Notes: generated by a model not told the origin, from the letters alone. A stretch of 64,000 bases of DNA from Parasedimentitalea psychrophila (GCF_030285785.1 NZ_CP127247.1:3619501-3683500), one strand, 5' to 3'. Positions 18,707-28,352 are shown, numbered from the stretch's first letter. Numbers and translations: made by a program.

Positions 18707-19564
18707 TTAGGCGGCGATCTTTTCAAAAGCCAAGGGACTTTTCCAACCTAATGCCGAGTGTCTCCGGCGGGGATTATAGAACCCATTAATGTACTCGAAG
18801 ATGGCGATCTCAGCAGCCCTGCGGGTTTGCCAAGAGTGCCGCCAGATCAATTCCGCCTTGATGGTTTTGAAGAAGGTTTCCATTGCGGCGTTATCATAGC
18901 AATTACCCTTGCCGCTCATGGATACCTTGAAGCCATACTGGCGCAGGATTTTCTGGTAATCCTGCGAGCAATATTGGCTGCCCCTATCAGAATGATGGAT
19001 GCATCCTTTGGGCGGCCTGCGCAGGGCTATGGCCATGTTCAGCGCCCGTATGGCCAGATCACGCTTCATCCGGTTGCTGACAGCCCAACCGACCACGCGC
19101 CTGGAGTACAGGTCCAGAACCACGGCCAGATAGAGCCAGCCCTCGCGGGCCCAGATGTAGCTGATATCGACAACCCATTTTTGATTGGGTCGATCTGCTG
19201 AGAAGTTCCGGTTCAGCAGGTTTGGCGTGATGTTGAACTTGTGATTGCTGTCCGTTGTGGCCTTGTACTTACGGGTTCTGACAACAGATATGCCGTTCTG
19301 GCGCATCAATCGGCCGACACGGCGGTGACCAATATCCAGACCAAGCTCTTTCAGTTCTTCGACCATTCTCGGTCGGCCGTAGCTCTGCAAACTCAGGCGG
19401 TGCTGCTCCCGGATGTGGGCCAGCAGAACCATATCCCCACGTTGACGCTGGCAGGCAGGGCGTTTGCGCCAGGCTCGGTAGCCACGTGGGGTGACATCCA
19501 CAATCCGGCAAAGTCGCTCTGTGGGAATGCTATTGCGGTGCTTTTCAACAAATGAAAACCTCAT
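18707..19564 (-). CDS. IS3-family transposase OrfB
   Basis: 285 residues with HTH_21 and the rve core. Motifs are PNQKWVVDISYIW (Asp), HHSDRGSQYCS (Asp), KGNCYDNAAMETFFKTIKAE (Glu) and the tail YNPRRRHSALGWKSPLAFE. It appears intact and overlaps orfA at 19561-19564. Confidence 0.92.
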   Translation of the reverse strand: MRFSFVEKHRNSIPTERLCRIVDVTPRGYRAWRKRPACQRQRGDMVLLAHIREQHRLSLQSYGRPRMVEELKELGLDIGHRRVGRLMRQNGISVVRTRKYKATTDSNHKFNITPNLLNRNFSADRPNQKWVVDISYIWAREGWLYLAVVLDLYSRRVVGWAVSNRMKRDLAIRALNMAIALRRPPKGCIHHSDRGSQYCSQDYQKILRQYGFKVSMSGKGNCYDNAAMETFFKTIKAELIWRHSWQTRRAAEIAIFEYINGFYNPRRRHSALGWKSPLAFEKIAA

Positions 19565-19836
19565 TTGCTTTGGTCCGCAAAGAAGATTGTTGCTTTTTTT
19601 AGCAGCTCCCTCTCCTCACGTAGAAGGCGGTTTTCCCGGCGAAGGCGCTCGTTCTCATTGGCCAGTTCCTGATCCTCTTTCGAAACAACGTCCGCGTCAC
19701 GATAGGTTCTGATCCACTTGCACAGGGTGGACATACCAACCCCAAGATCGGAGGACGCCTGTCGGCGGGTCAGCCCGCTGGTCAGTGCGATCCGCACTGC
19801 GTCGCGTTTGAATTCTTCGGATGGTCGTGGTGCCAT
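19561..19836 (-). CDS. IS3-family transposase OrfA
   Basis: 91 residues with a helix-turn-helix (LTRRQASSDLGVGMSTLCKW) and a leucine-zipper-like coiled coil (LANENERLRRENRLLREERE). An A7G run near its 3' end (complement of 19594-19600) is a probable -1 frameshift site. Confidence 0.9.
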   Translation of the reverse strand: MAPRPSEEFKRDAVRIALTSGLTRRQASSDLGVGMSTLCKWIRTYRDADVVSKEDQELANENERLRRENRLLREERELLKKATIFFADQSK

Positions 19837-19917
19837 GGTGTATCTCCTTTGGGGCAGAATATGCTCTCAAAGGGGCGGAACAATACCGTGACAGGTCCAC
19901 TCCTAGCTTCATCGCCA

Positions 19918-20036
19918 TGAGCAGCCCCATTTGCGTGGTCCAAGTTGAAAGTTAGTGCATGGTTGGTCTTTGGTCCACCGGTACGATGGCCTCAGGCGCT
20001 GGTGGGCGGTAGCCCAGAGCACTGTGGGGTCGTTTG
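19918..20036 (-). repeat. IS-Y right-end remnant (inverted)
   Basis: Matches the right end of the truncated IS407-type element at about 10460-10582. It has the orfB tail [17 protein letters not shown], then the terminus containing ggaccacgcaa and ggggctgctca (read on the minus strand). The coding part is broken at the joint with the IS30 fragment. Confidence 0.8.
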
Positions 20037-20867
20037 GCTCTGAGTCTGGCTGAACGCGAGGAGATATCACGAGGCCTGACTGCGCAACTATCTGTGCGAT
20101 CAATTGCGAGATCCTTGAAACGGTCTGCGTCGACCATCAGCCGCGAGATCCGGCGCAACGGTGGTGCCAAACTTTACCGTGCGGCTCAATCAGATGCAGC
20201 GGCATGGGCTCGTGCCCATCGGCCAAAGCCCTGCAAACTGGCAGGCAATATCTATCTATGTCCACTGCCCGGCAGTCGATACGAAGTATCGATGAGAGGG
20301 GGCGATATCGGCCAAGCTGACCCGCAAATGGTCCCCGCAACAAATCGCAGGTTGGCTGATGCGCGCACATCCCGATGAGGAAGACAAACGGGTCTCTCAC
20401 GAGACGATCTACCGAAGCCTATTTATCCAGGCACGCAATGTACTTAAGAAAGAGTTACTGTCGCACTTGCGGGCGACGCGATCCATTCGTCGCTCTCGCC
20501 ACGCCACCATGAAGCGCAGCGGCCTTGGCCAAATCAAGGACACTATATCGACCCGACAAAGACCGGCGGATGTGGAAGACCGTGCCGTTCCAGGACACTG
20601 GGAAGGCGATTTGATCGCCGGTTCTGGCAACAGCTTCATTGCCACGTTGGTCGAGCGACATACGCGTTATGTGATGCTGGCCAAGGTTGGCAGCAAAGAC
20701 AGTCACAGCGTTGTTCAGGCGCTGATCAAGCAAGCTCACAAGTTACCAAAAGAACTCTACCGTTCACTGACATGGGATCGTGGAAGCGAGATGGCGGGGC
20801 ACAAAAAGTTTACCTTGGCGACTGATATCGACGTCTATTTCTGTGATCCGCGATCACCGTGGCAACG
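20037..20867 (+). pseudogene. IS30-family transposase, 5' two-thirds, frameshifted
   Basis: Starts inside the N-terminal HTH region (LSLAEREEISRGLTAQLSVR), contains a frameshift near 20250, and continues WSPQQIAGWLMRAHPDEE, then GHWEGDLIAGSGNSFI (first catalytic Asp), LVERHTRY and LTWDRGSEMAGH (second Asp). It breaks off after DPRSPWQR, before the catalytic Glu. The missing C-terminal part of the same transposase is present at 61594-62057. Confidence 0.85.
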
Positions 20868-21110
20868 CCCGGTTCGCTTCAATCACATCGCTGGGTAAAA
20901 CTCCGGCGCAGTTTTGCAGAAGTTCATTGCCGATCACGGCTTCAAATTACTGCCAGAGTCCATGAGCGGGCCAGTGGGTGCGATTGCGGTCCGTGGTGGG
21001 GGTGCCCCCCCGGTGGCGCATGCGGCTTAACACGTCTGTAGGGGCGCCTCCGATGGTGCCGACCACTTGCCGCCGAACCATTGCGCATCTCAAACTGGTT
21101 CCGCCGGAAC
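20868..21110 (-). pseudogene. Rep_trans-like replication protein, C-terminal fragment 1
   Basis: Homologous to 31490-31690 and decayed into three frames. On the minus strand they read FEMRN, then SRMRHRGGTPTTDRNRTHWP, then NELLQNCAGVLPSDVIEANR. The same segments occur in the longer fragment at 31274-31919. The fragment directly abuts the IS30 fragment at 20867. Confidence 0.7.
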
Positions 21111-21184
21111 AAAAGGGGATAAGCCTTGACAACCGGTTTGAAAAAAAGGCCTTTTGGAGGAAGTTCGAAGCACAAGGCTACCCC

Positions 21185-21430
21185 ATGTACAAAAGACTGT
21201 CGGCCATTCTTTGCGTCTTTGCAATTTTCTCCATGTCTGCCTGCACTGGAGTGTCGGTAAGGAATGCGGCGCGATCGCAAAGTCAGGCATATAAAGCGCA
21301 AGGCGCAGTTGCTGAACAGCGTCTTGAATTTGTCAAAAACTATCAAGACTGCATCGCAAAAGCGGGGGAAAATCTACAACAGGTGGAAGCCTGCGACGTT
21401 TACCTCAAGAGCGCCGAGGCACTTTCCTAA
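21185..21430 (+). CDS. small lipoprotein, unknown function
   Basis: An 81-residue protein with a lipoprotein signal peptide: positively charged start MYKR, hydrophobic core, and lipobox S-M-S-A-C with Cys at about residue 20. The mature part is a short helical, Gln/Glu-rich chain with two further cysteines (about residues 56 and 70). I do not recognise the family. GGAGG at about 21157 is too far upstream to be the ribosome-binding site. The gene is isolated between mobile-element fragments. Confidence 0.6.
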   Translation: MYKRLSAILCVFAIFSMSACTGVSVRNAARSQSQAYKAQGAVAEQRLEFVKNYQDCIAKAGENLQQVEACDVYLKSAEALS

Positions 21431-21450
21431 TGTAAGCACCAAGGCTGCGG

Positions 21451-22073
21451 CTAATCATGTGCCGTTTTTGCTTCGGCTTGAGCCTTTTGGGTCTCGATTA
21501 CAGCCTGATACTCCCATGACATCAGCTCGTTGATACGGCTGACGGGATGGTCTTGGATGCGTTCCAAGACCGAGGCAAGCCACGCTTCAGGATTAACGCC
21601 GTCGAGTTTGCAGGTCTCGATCAGGGTATAAGCGTTGGCGGCTGATTTACCGCCAGATTCCGAGCCCATGAAGAGATAATTCTTGCGGCCCAGAGTCACC
21701 GGCCGGACGGCGCGTTCGGCTGTGTTGTTATCCAATTCCAGAACGCCGTGTTCCAGATAGGGCCTCGCCTTGGGCAGACGGGTCCGCGCATATCGGATCG
21801 CCTTGGCCAAGGGTGTTTTGCCGGATAGCCTGCCAAGTTTTTTCCTGAGCCAGACCTCCAGATCATCGAATACGGGTTTGGCGTATTCTTGACGCAGAGC
21901 CACGCGCTCTTGGGGCGATTTGAACCGCGCCTGTTTCTCGATCTCGTATAGCTTGGCAATACGCTCAACGGCTTCCCCTGCGGCGGGAAATTGATAGCTT
22001 TCAAAGGCTTTTACGAACTCACGGCGGATATGAACCATACAAGCCATCTCAGTCACACGCCCAGTGCGGCAGA
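21451..22073 (-). pseudogene. IS66-family transposase (TnpC), C-terminal fragment
   Basis: About 200 codons of the C-terminal part of an IS66 TnpC. It contains HIRREF, the GVLELDNNTAERAVRPVTLG motif, then GRKNYLFMGSESGGKSAANA, and the terminal domain NPEAWLASVLERIQDHP. The N-terminal half, with the remaining catalytic residues and zinc finger, is absent, and no tnpA/tnpB is nearby. The upstream limit is a joint near 22073. Confidence 0.88.
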
Positions 22074-22323
22074 TAGTGCCCTATGGCGTGGTGTAAATTG
22101 TTCTCCAGCCAGGTGTTGAGCCGGTTTACAGGGCGGCGATTTTCGCCGGGTCCATGGGGGATCTCCTTGATCGGTAGTCAGGTTGCAACCCAAACCTACC
22201 GGAGAACGTCCATGGCCGCTCAGCAACTCGCGCGAGCTTCGCCTGAGCTACGCAAGGCTCCACTCAGCCCGCGCTACCGTCGGAATGACACCGCGTCCAG
22301 GGGCACAAGCATCGGGGGCTATC
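22074..22323. other. chimeric gap containing the left 60-bp direct repeat
   Basis: No intact gene. Bases 22251-22310 are repeated at 25101-25160 in the same orientation with two mismatches in 60. A short open stretch from ATG 22212 runs through the repeat, but I do not recognise it. Confidence 0.5.
22251..22310 (+). repeat. 60-bp direct repeat, left copy
   Basis: Begins cgcaaggctccactcagccc and ends gggcacaagc. The second copy lies at 25101-25160. The pair brackets the lysR-epimerase-endonuclease segment. Confidence 0.85.
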
Positions 22324-23226
22324 CTAAAGAAGAGGTTTTGTTTGTTGCAGGCCCTTGGCCAGCAGGGACCAGACGCGGGTGATGCGCGGGGTCTGGCGCA
22401 TGGCTTGATGGGCCGCCAACCAGACCGGTAGCGGCGGGATCTCGATGCCGAGGTCCAGTTCTTGCACCAAGGGATCGGCCTGCCCGACATTGCACTGTGA
22501 AAAACCAATGCCGCAGCCGGCGCGGACCAATTGCCAATAGGTTGCCTGATTGTCGCAGCGGGTGGCAAAATCGCCGCGCTCGAGTGCCCAGCCAAGGGCG
22601 CGGGTGGTGTGCAGTATCAGCTCATTTGCATCATAGCCGACCAGATCGTGTTGGCGCAGATCTTCGGGGATTTTTGGGGTGCCTTTGCGGGCCAGATAGC
22701 TGTGCGCGGCAAAGGCCCCCAGTGGCAGGTCGCAGATGTGACGGGTGACAATGTCGAGCTGGCTGGGCCGGTACATCCGCACTGCGATATCGGCGGCGCG
22801 GAACAGCAGGTTTTCGCTGCTGTCCGAGGGCACCAGTTCCAGCTCGATCAGCGGCTCCTGGCGTCGGATGTCGGCCAGGATCGGTGGCAGCAGATAGTGC
22901 GAGGCAAACACGCTGGCGGTGATGCGGACGGTGCCGTTCAATTGTTGCGACTGGCCCGCGACGTTAAGCGCGATGGCGTTCATCTGCGCGTGCATGTTTT
23001 GCGCCATCGGCAGCAGCCGGGTGCCGCTGGGCGACAGGTGCAAGCCACGGGCGTGGCGCTCGAACAGGTGGCTTCCCAGATCCTGTTCCAGCGCCTGTAT
23101 GTGGCGACCAAGGGTGGGTTGGCTGCGGTTCAGCCGTCGGGCTGCGGCAGAGAGTGAACCGGTTTCGGCCACGGCCAGAAAGCTTTGGATCAGGGACCAG
23201 TCGGGGAGGGGCAGTGGGGTGTCCAT
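22324..23226 (-). CDS. LysR-family transcriptional regulator
   Basis: 300 residues. The N-terminal winged helix (about 9-67) has the typical FLAVAETGSLSAAARRLNRS and QPTLGRHIQALEQDLGSHLF. A LysR substrate-binding domain follows from about residue 95 (GTVRITASVFASHYLLPPIL). It is divergent from the epimerase-like gene at 23319, separated by about 92 bp containing a TATCA-rich segment, so it probably controls that gene. The inducer is unknown. Confidence 0.92.
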   Translation of the reverse strand: MDTPLPLPDWSLIQSFLAVAETGSLSAAARRLNRSQPTLGRHIQALEQDLGSHLFERHARGLHLSPSGTRLLPMAQNMHAQMNAIALNVAGQSQQLNGTVRITASVFASHYLLPPILADIRRQEPLIELELVPSDSSENLLFRAADIAVRMYRPSQLDIVTRHICDLPLGAFAAHSYLARKGTPKIPEDLRQHDLVGYDANELILHTTRALGWALERGDFATRCDNQATYWQLVRAGCGIGFSQCNVGQADPLVQELDLGIEIPPLPVWLAAHQAMRQTPRITRVWSLLAKGLQQTKPLL

Positions 23227-23318
23227 TCATAAATGAATATATCATCTGCGAATTTTGGCAATATCCACCGTGATATGAATGGTTAAATTGACCTCATTCG
23301 CAATTGGGAGAATGAGTG

Positions 23319-24242
23319 ATGACCCGCAGTGTTTTGATCCTTGGCGCCTCTGGCCGGTTTGGCCGTGCCTGTTCGAAGGCCTTTAGTGATGGTGGTTGGC
23401 AGGTCCAGCATTTTGACCGCAGTGCTGACAATCTGATGATAGCCGCGCGGGGCGTGCAGGTGATCGTCAATGGTTGGAACCCGGATTACCCCGACTGGGC
23501 GGCGCAGGTGCCGGATCTGCATGCGCAGGTGATTGATGCGGCGCGCAGCAGTGGGGCGACGGTGATTGTGCCCGGCAATGTCTATGTCTTTGGTGCCCAG
23601 ACACTGGGGCCGTGGTCGGAAAATACAACGCATCAGGCGAGGAACCCGCTGGGTTGTATCCGGATCGAGATGGAGGCGGCCTATCGCCGATCAGGCGTGC
23701 GCACCATATTGCTACGGGCGGGGGACTTTTTGGATACCCGGGCCTCGGGCAATTGGTTTGACATGATCATGACCAAGGATTTGGCCAAGGGGCGGTTTAC
23801 CTATCCCGGCAATCCCGACCTGGCGCATGTCTGGGCCTATCTACCGGATCTGGCGCGGGCTGCGGTGGCATTGGCCGATTTGGGCGACAGTCTGCCAGTC
23901 TACGCCGATGTGCCATATCCCGGCTACGTACTGACCGGGCAGGAGTTGCTGGCGGCGGTGAACCGGGTGGTTGCACGGCCGACGCGGCTGAAACACATGA
24001 ACTGGTTGCCGCTGCAGCTGACGCGACCGTTCTGGGCGATGGGGCGTTGTCTGCTGGAGATGCGTTATCTGTGGACTACCGCCCACCGTCTGGATGGGAC
24101 GTTGATTGAGACCCTACTGCCTGACGTCCACCAGACGCCGCTGGACGTTGCGATAGCTTCGGCGCTACCGTCAGAACTAATCGAGCGCGATGTCCAGCCA
24201 AACCAGGTGGTGGCGACTGGCCGCAACCCCGGCCTGACCTGA
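23319..24242 (+). CDS. NAD(P)-binding epimerase/dehydratase-like protein
   Basis: 307 residues with an N-terminal Rossmann motif (VLILGASGRFGRACSKAF). The extended short-chain dehydrogenase fold follows, with GNVYVFG and a region equivalent to the YxxxK segment that is not canonical, so enzymatic activity is uncertain. ATG 23319 follows GGGAG (23306-23310) at 8 bases; GTG 23316 is possible. The 3' end overlaps the convergent endonuclease-like pseudogene by 66 bp. Confidence 0.8.
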   Translation: MTRSVLILGASGRFGRACSKAFSDGGWQVQHFDRSADNLMIAARGVQVIVNGWNPDYPDWAAQVPDLHAQVIDAARSSGATVIVPGNVYVFGAQTLGPWSENTTHQARNPLGCIRIEMEAAYRRSGVRTILLRAGDFLDTRASGNWFDMIMTKDLAKGRFTYPGNPDLAHVWAYLPDLARAAVALADLGDSLPVYADVPYPGYVLTGQELLAAVNRVVARPTRLKHMNWLPLQLTRPFWAMGRCLLEMRYLWTTAHRLDGTLIETLLPDVHQTPLDVAIASALPSELIERDVQPNQVVATGRNPGLT

Positions 24243-25105
24243 AGATGGGGGCCAGACCACGCCCGCACCCAGTATCTTCTGGTCGGCAGAGGGCAGCAGG
24301 TAATCCACCCGCATGCGCCCGGCGCGCTGCCATTGCACCGTGTTGGTGCCCGCTTCGGCGCTGGTTGGGCGGGGGTCTTGTAGTCTTGGAACATCCAGCA
24401 GCGATTGGATTGCACTGCGCCGCCCGTCGCCGCGATTTGGGTCCAGATTGGCACCACCTGCGATCACCAGCGGCGTGTCGGGCACCGGGCCCAGAGCGCC
24501 GTCGAGCAGCAGTTGCCACAGGCGAATTTCGTCGGCATTTCGCCGTCCGTTGCGGCCCTCGGCCCCGTCAAACAGCGGCGGTCCGGCCTGAAACGTAAGC
24601 AGGTTCAGCCGTTCGCCGTCTGGCAGGATCAGCGGCACTACCCAATGGGCGGTGCTGGACAGGCCTTGCACTGCTAATGCCTGCTTGGACGGGAACGGGG
24701 TGCCATCGGGTATTGTGGCAGCAAGGCGTCGGGCAGGTCGCGCCACAGCATCGGGCTAAAATCCCGCACCGCAGCGTAATCTATCGGTAGTTTTGACAGC
24801 ACAGCGATGCCGCTTTGGCCGGTAAATACCCCATAGCCCTGCGAGTTTCGAGGCTCGCCCAGCCTGTTGTTGCCGTCCAGATCCAATTCGGTGGCCAGTC
24901 CGGCGTTGGGCTGTAACGCAAAGATATGCGGATAGCGGGCTCCGGCCTGTTGCAGTTTCTGTTGCAGCGGATGCACATCCGGATGTGCATCCGCGATCAC
25001 CTGTATCACGGCCGCGATCTGTGGGTCTTTGCCGCGCTCAAGGTCGCGCAGCAGCAGGCCGGGGCAATCGCGGGATAATTCAGTGTTATAGGTGGCGATG
25101 CGCAA
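24177..25105 (-). pseudogene. endonuclease/exonuclease/phosphatase-family protein, frameshifted
   Basis: The N-terminal part (RIATYNTELSRD, then GYGVFTGQSGIAVLSKLPID and FSPMLWRDLPDALLP) and the C-terminal part (AHWVVPLILPDGERLNLLTF, RNGRRNADEIRLWQLLLDG, RMRVDYLLPSAD, SRHHLVWLDIALD) are in different frames, joined near 24700. The N-terminal glutamate region seems shortened (PDVHPLQQK). The catalytic GDxN motif is changed to GGANLD, losing the Asp. The start coincides with the edge of the 60-bp repeat at 25101. I judge the gene dead on several grounds. Confidence 0.8.
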
Positions 25106-25160
25106 GGCTCCACTCAGCCCGCGCTACCGTCGGAATTACACCACGTCCAGGGGCACAAGC
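25101..25160 (+). repeat. 60-bp direct repeat, right copy
   Basis: Second copy of the repeat at 22251-22310, with two substitutions. It overlaps the 5' end of the broken endonuclease-like gene. Confidence 0.85.
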
Positions 25161-25252
25161 GTGCGGCAAGGATATCGGGAAGCACCTGCTCGTCCGGGGT
25201 GATTTCGATGGTGACAGTCAGCATGATTTCGAAATCCAGATTATGAGAACGG

Positions 25253-26202
25253 CTAGTCTAGGCTCATTTTTTCTGCCATCACTTCCGCCGCCTCCCTTAG
25301 TGGGTCATCGGCAATATGGGCATAGCGCTGCGTCGTCATAGGATTTGTGTGCCCAAGCAGGCGCCCAACGATTGCGAGACTCATCCCGCTCGACACAAGC
25401 TGTGATGCGTGTGTGTGGCGATTGTCGTGGATGCGGTAGTCGCTGATACCGGCTTTTGAAAGGACGGATCGCCAGAATTTCTTGAGATCCACAATCGGCT
25501 TGTTCTTAGATCTGCCCGGAAAGACGAACTCCGACCCGGCGGCACCGTTCTTGATCCGGCTCAATAGGGCCGCGGCTGCTTTGGAGAGCGGCAAGTGCTC
25601 TGTTCGCTTCTGTTTGGTATGGTGAGAGGGCTTGATCCATACACCGCGGTCGAAGTCGAAATTTTCCCATTTGGAAGTCAAAACTTCCCCGATCCGTGCG
25701 CCGGTTTGCAGTTGCAGGCGGATCGCATTCGCAGCTTTCTGGTTCGGATGATTGTCCAAAGCCACGCACAGACGGGTCAACTCGTCGCTAGACAACCATC
25801 GGTGCCTTTTTTCTTCGTGAAATCTCTCGATACCTTTGGCAGGGTTATCTGATCGCATTCCCCATTTGATCGACAACTCGAACATCTTTGACAGAAGTGC
25901 GAGAGCACGATTGGCTTGATATGGCGTCACTTTGAGCGAATTGTGAAATGTCTGAATTTCTTTGTGACGGACGTCACGGATCTTTTGCGAGCCGAACTTT
26001 GGCAAGATTAGGCGGGTGAGCATGGACTTGTCATTGGCGACGCTCTTTGGGCGCTTTTTGGGGATCGCGTGCACGTCCAGGTATTGCTGACAGAGATCCT
26101 GCATGATGGGTGCTTCGCGGACCATCTGTGCTTCTGTAACGGGATCTCCGCCGCGCAACACATCCGAAAGCAGTCCCGTCGCAATTTCCTTAGCTTGAGC
26201 AA
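25253..26202 (-). pseudogene. tyrosine recombinase (phage integrase), N-terminally truncated
   Basis: About 316 codons. The core-binding domain is followed by a catalytic domain with Arg in TGARIGE, H-x-x-R in IHDNRHTHAS, His in LLGHTNP and Tyr in TTQRYAH, so the catalytic set is complete. The frame is open upstream of ATG 26161 to about 26202 (AQAKEIATGLLSDVLRGGDP). There it meets a stop and a joint with a truncated metallo-beta-lactamase gene, so the N-terminal arm-binding domain is missing. The 302-residue form from ATG 26161 could still be translated, but function is doubtful. Confidence 0.8.
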
Positions 26203-26696
26203 AGGTTCACGTCATACATGTCGGCCCGTGCCATCAGGTTGGCGATGCTATCGTGTGGCTGCCAAAAGAACGTGTGCTGTTTTCCGGGGACATACTATTT
26301 CGTCTTTGCACTCCCATGGGATGGGTGGGGACATTCCACAAATGGTATCAGGCGCTCGACATGATCGTCGATGAACTAAAGCCGGATATTATCGCCCCCG
26401 GACATGGGCCTGTGTGTGGGTTGGAAGGAGTGACGGAAATGAAGGCGTACTTGGAGTACGTTGAAAAAGAGTCTCGCATCTTTTTCGACAATGGCTACAC
26501 GTCAAACCAAGCAGCACGCAAGACTGACCTGGGGCCATACGCGGACTGGCTTTGCCCGGAACGCATCTATCTCAATGTGGAACGTGCATATCGCGAGTTT
26601 CGCGGAGAGACATTCGACAAACCCTGGGATCAAGCCGAGACTTTTGATGAGATTTTGGGTGTCGCCAAATCGCGTAGCATGACGCCCACATTCTGA
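26203..26696 (+). pseudogene. metallo-beta-lactamase-fold hydrolase, C-terminal half
   Basis: In-frame similarity begins at VHVIHVGPCHQVGDAIVW and goes on through LFSGDILFRL (metal-bridging Asp) and IIAPGHGP (metal-binding His), to the C-terminal helical extension ending RSMTPTF. The N-terminal half with the HxHxDH motif is absent. The break coincides with the truncation of the convergent-facing integrase at about 26203, so both genes were cut by one rearrangement. Confidence 0.8.
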
Positions 26697-26794
26697 ACCT
26701 CAATTCGAGCAGGAGGTGTGGCTTTGTTGATGGCTTGTAGAAACCACTTACCGAGGTGCACAGCACGAAGCCACTGGACCGTGTCAACAAGGAG
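26697..26794. other. short gap with possible IS5-type end
   Basis: Contains ggctttgttgatggcttgtag at about 26720. This resembles the GGCTTTGTTGA termini common in IS5/IS903-like elements. A similar string in inverse orientation lies at about 10587. No transposase accompanies it. Confidence 0.3.
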
Positions 26795-26864
26795 GGTAAT
26801 CCCCCCCGAAACTAAGGGGATGTGGAAGTAGAATTTTCTCGGCAGAATGCATGAGGAGATTTTG

Positions 26865-27128
26865 ATGAAGATGACGAGATATAGCGAACCCCAAATTCTT
26901 GCGATCCTACGCCAAGCCGAAGGCGGTGTGCCTGTAACGGAGCTGTGCCGCGAGCACGGGATGAGCAACGCGTCGTTCTACAAATGGCGATCAAAATACG
27001 GTGGTATGGACGCGTCGATGATCAGCCAAATGAAGGCGCTTGAAGACGAGAACCGGCGGCTGAAAAAGATGTATGCCGAGATGAGCATGCAAGCAGAATT
27101 ACTGAAGGAAGCCCTGGGAAAAAAGTGA
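26865..27128 (+). CDS. IS3-family transposase OrfA (copy 3)
   Basis: 87 residues, same protein as copies 1 and 2, with HTH, coiled coil and A6G slippery end. Confidence 0.9.
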   Translation: MKMTRYSEPQILAILRQAEGGVPVTELCREHGMSNASFYKWRSKYGGMDASMISQMKALEDENRRLKKMYAEMSMQAELLKEALGKK

Positions 27129-27952
27129 TCCGGCCAGCCTTACGACGGGGTCTGGCCGAGAAAGCGGTGGCGCGCCACGGTATCAGCATTGCGCTGGCCT
27201 GCCGCACGTTTGATGTCAGTGAGACGTGCTATCGTTACAGCCCGCTCTTGAGCGATGAGAACGAAGAGATTGCCGATCTGCTGGTTGGGCTGACGGCCGC
27301 ACGGAAGACTTGGGGGTTTGGGCTATGTTTCCTGCATCTACGTAACGTGCAAGGTCATTCGTGGAACCACAAAAGGGTTTACCGGATTTACTGCGAACTG
27401 GAACTGAACTTGCGGATCAAACCTCGGAAACGGTTAAAGCGGGACAAACCCGATGCGCTGGCAGTGCCGGACGCCCCGAACATGACCTGGTCGATGGACT
27501 TCATGGCGGATCGCCTCGGGGATGGTCGGGCGTTTCGGCTCTTGAACGTGCTGGATGATTTTAACCGCGAGGGTTTGGGCATCGAGGTCGATTTTTCTTT
27601 GCCAGCCGAACGGGTTATTCGCAGCCTTAATCGGATCATTGAATGGCGTGGGAAACCAGGAACCATTCGGGTCGATAATGGGCCGGAGTACATCAGTGGT
27701 AAGCTGCTGGAATGGGCTGAGAAACAAGGTATTATCATCCAGTACATTCAACCCGGAAAGCCGCAGCAGAACGCTTACATCGAGCGCTATAATCGCACCG
27801 TCAGGCATGAATGGTTGGACCAACATATCATCGAAAACATAGAGGAGGCACAGGACTTTGCCACACAATGGCTATGGACTTACAATAATGACCGCCCGAA
27901 TATGGGCCTCGGCGGCATCACACCCGCAATGAAACTGAAAATGGCCGCGTAA
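27125..27952 (+). CDS. IS3-family transposase OrfB (copy 3)
   Basis: 275 residues, same protein as copy 1 (MKLKMAA C-terminus). The DDE residues are intact and the GTG start overlaps orfA. Confidence 0.92.
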   Translation: MIRPALRRGLAEKAVARHGISIALACRTFDVSETCYRYSPLLSDENEEIADLLVGLTAARKTWGFGLCFLHLRNVQGHSWNHKRVYRIYCELELNLRIKPRKRLKRDKPDALAVPDAPNMTWSMDFMADRLGDGRAFRLLNVLDDFNREGLGIEVDFSLPAERVIRSLNRIIEWRGKPGTIRVDNGPEYISGKLLEWAEKQGIIIQYIQPGKPQQNAYIERYNRTVRHEWLDQHIIENIEEAQDFATQWLWTYNNDRPNMGLGGITPAMKLKMAA

Positions 27953-28050
27953 ATTCTACGACCGCCCCCTGTTAAAAATGGGGGGATTACCGGAGGTGAA
28001 GCGAGGTTTCAAGTTGATCGGTATCCCCCAACCATTAGGATGTGGTGCAG

Positions 28051-28197
28051 ATGATCGATCGATTTTCCTTTTTTAGGGCAAAACAACGAAGGGGTTGTCT
28101 ACCACCGCTACTTGCCGGTGACGAACCAACCGTCCCGGACGGTGATCTCGAAATGGCGGCTATGATTGCCATAAAACTAACGAGCATTACTAAATAA
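28051..28197 (+). CDS. possible 48-residue small protein
   Basis: ATG 28051 to TAA 28195-28197 encodes a 48-residue peptide beginning MIDRFSFFRAKQRRG and ending IAIKLTSITK, with AGGA about 10 bases upstream. The balance of residues (basic N-terminus, acidic middle, hydrophobic end) is plausible for a real peptide, but I recognise no family. It sits between IS copy 3 and the hybrid kinase in a 360-bp gap that otherwise shows nothing. Confidence 0.3.
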   Translation: MIDRFSFFRAKQRRGCLPPLLAGDEPTVPDGDLEMAAMIAIKLTSITK

Positions 28198-28352
28198 AGA
28201 GTAAAATTGGCAATACTCCCCATGATTTCACCTTGCCGAACTTGGTCGCTGGTCATTTTTTGGCCGCAATTTCAAGGGAGAAGGAAAGTCACCTGTGTTG
28301 AAAGGTGATGAGTGGTTACCTACTGCGCGCGATCGCATAAATAGGGAACGAC

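Larger units (their letters stand above)
18669..19899 (-). mobile_element. IS3-family element (IS51/IS3-type), about 1.23 kb
   Basis: Imperfect terminal inverted repeats: tggtcttgtcgcggt at 18669 and the complement of tggacctgtcacggt ending at 19899, both followed by gttccgccc in the element interior. It carries complete orfA and orfB on the minus strand. I see no target duplication in the flanks. The right flank is a remnant of IS-Y, suggesting insertion into, or recombination with, older IS debris. Confidence 0.8.
26795..27991 (+). mobile_element. IS3-family insertion sequence, copy 3 (1,197 bp)
   Basis: Third copy of the element at 913-2109, with the same ends and length. It is flanked by a perfect 4-bp duplication, ggag at 26791-26794 and 27992-27995. 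This fixes the element boundaries, shows a genuine insertion here, and fits the 4-bp duplications known for IS407-type IS3 members. Confidence 0.95.
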
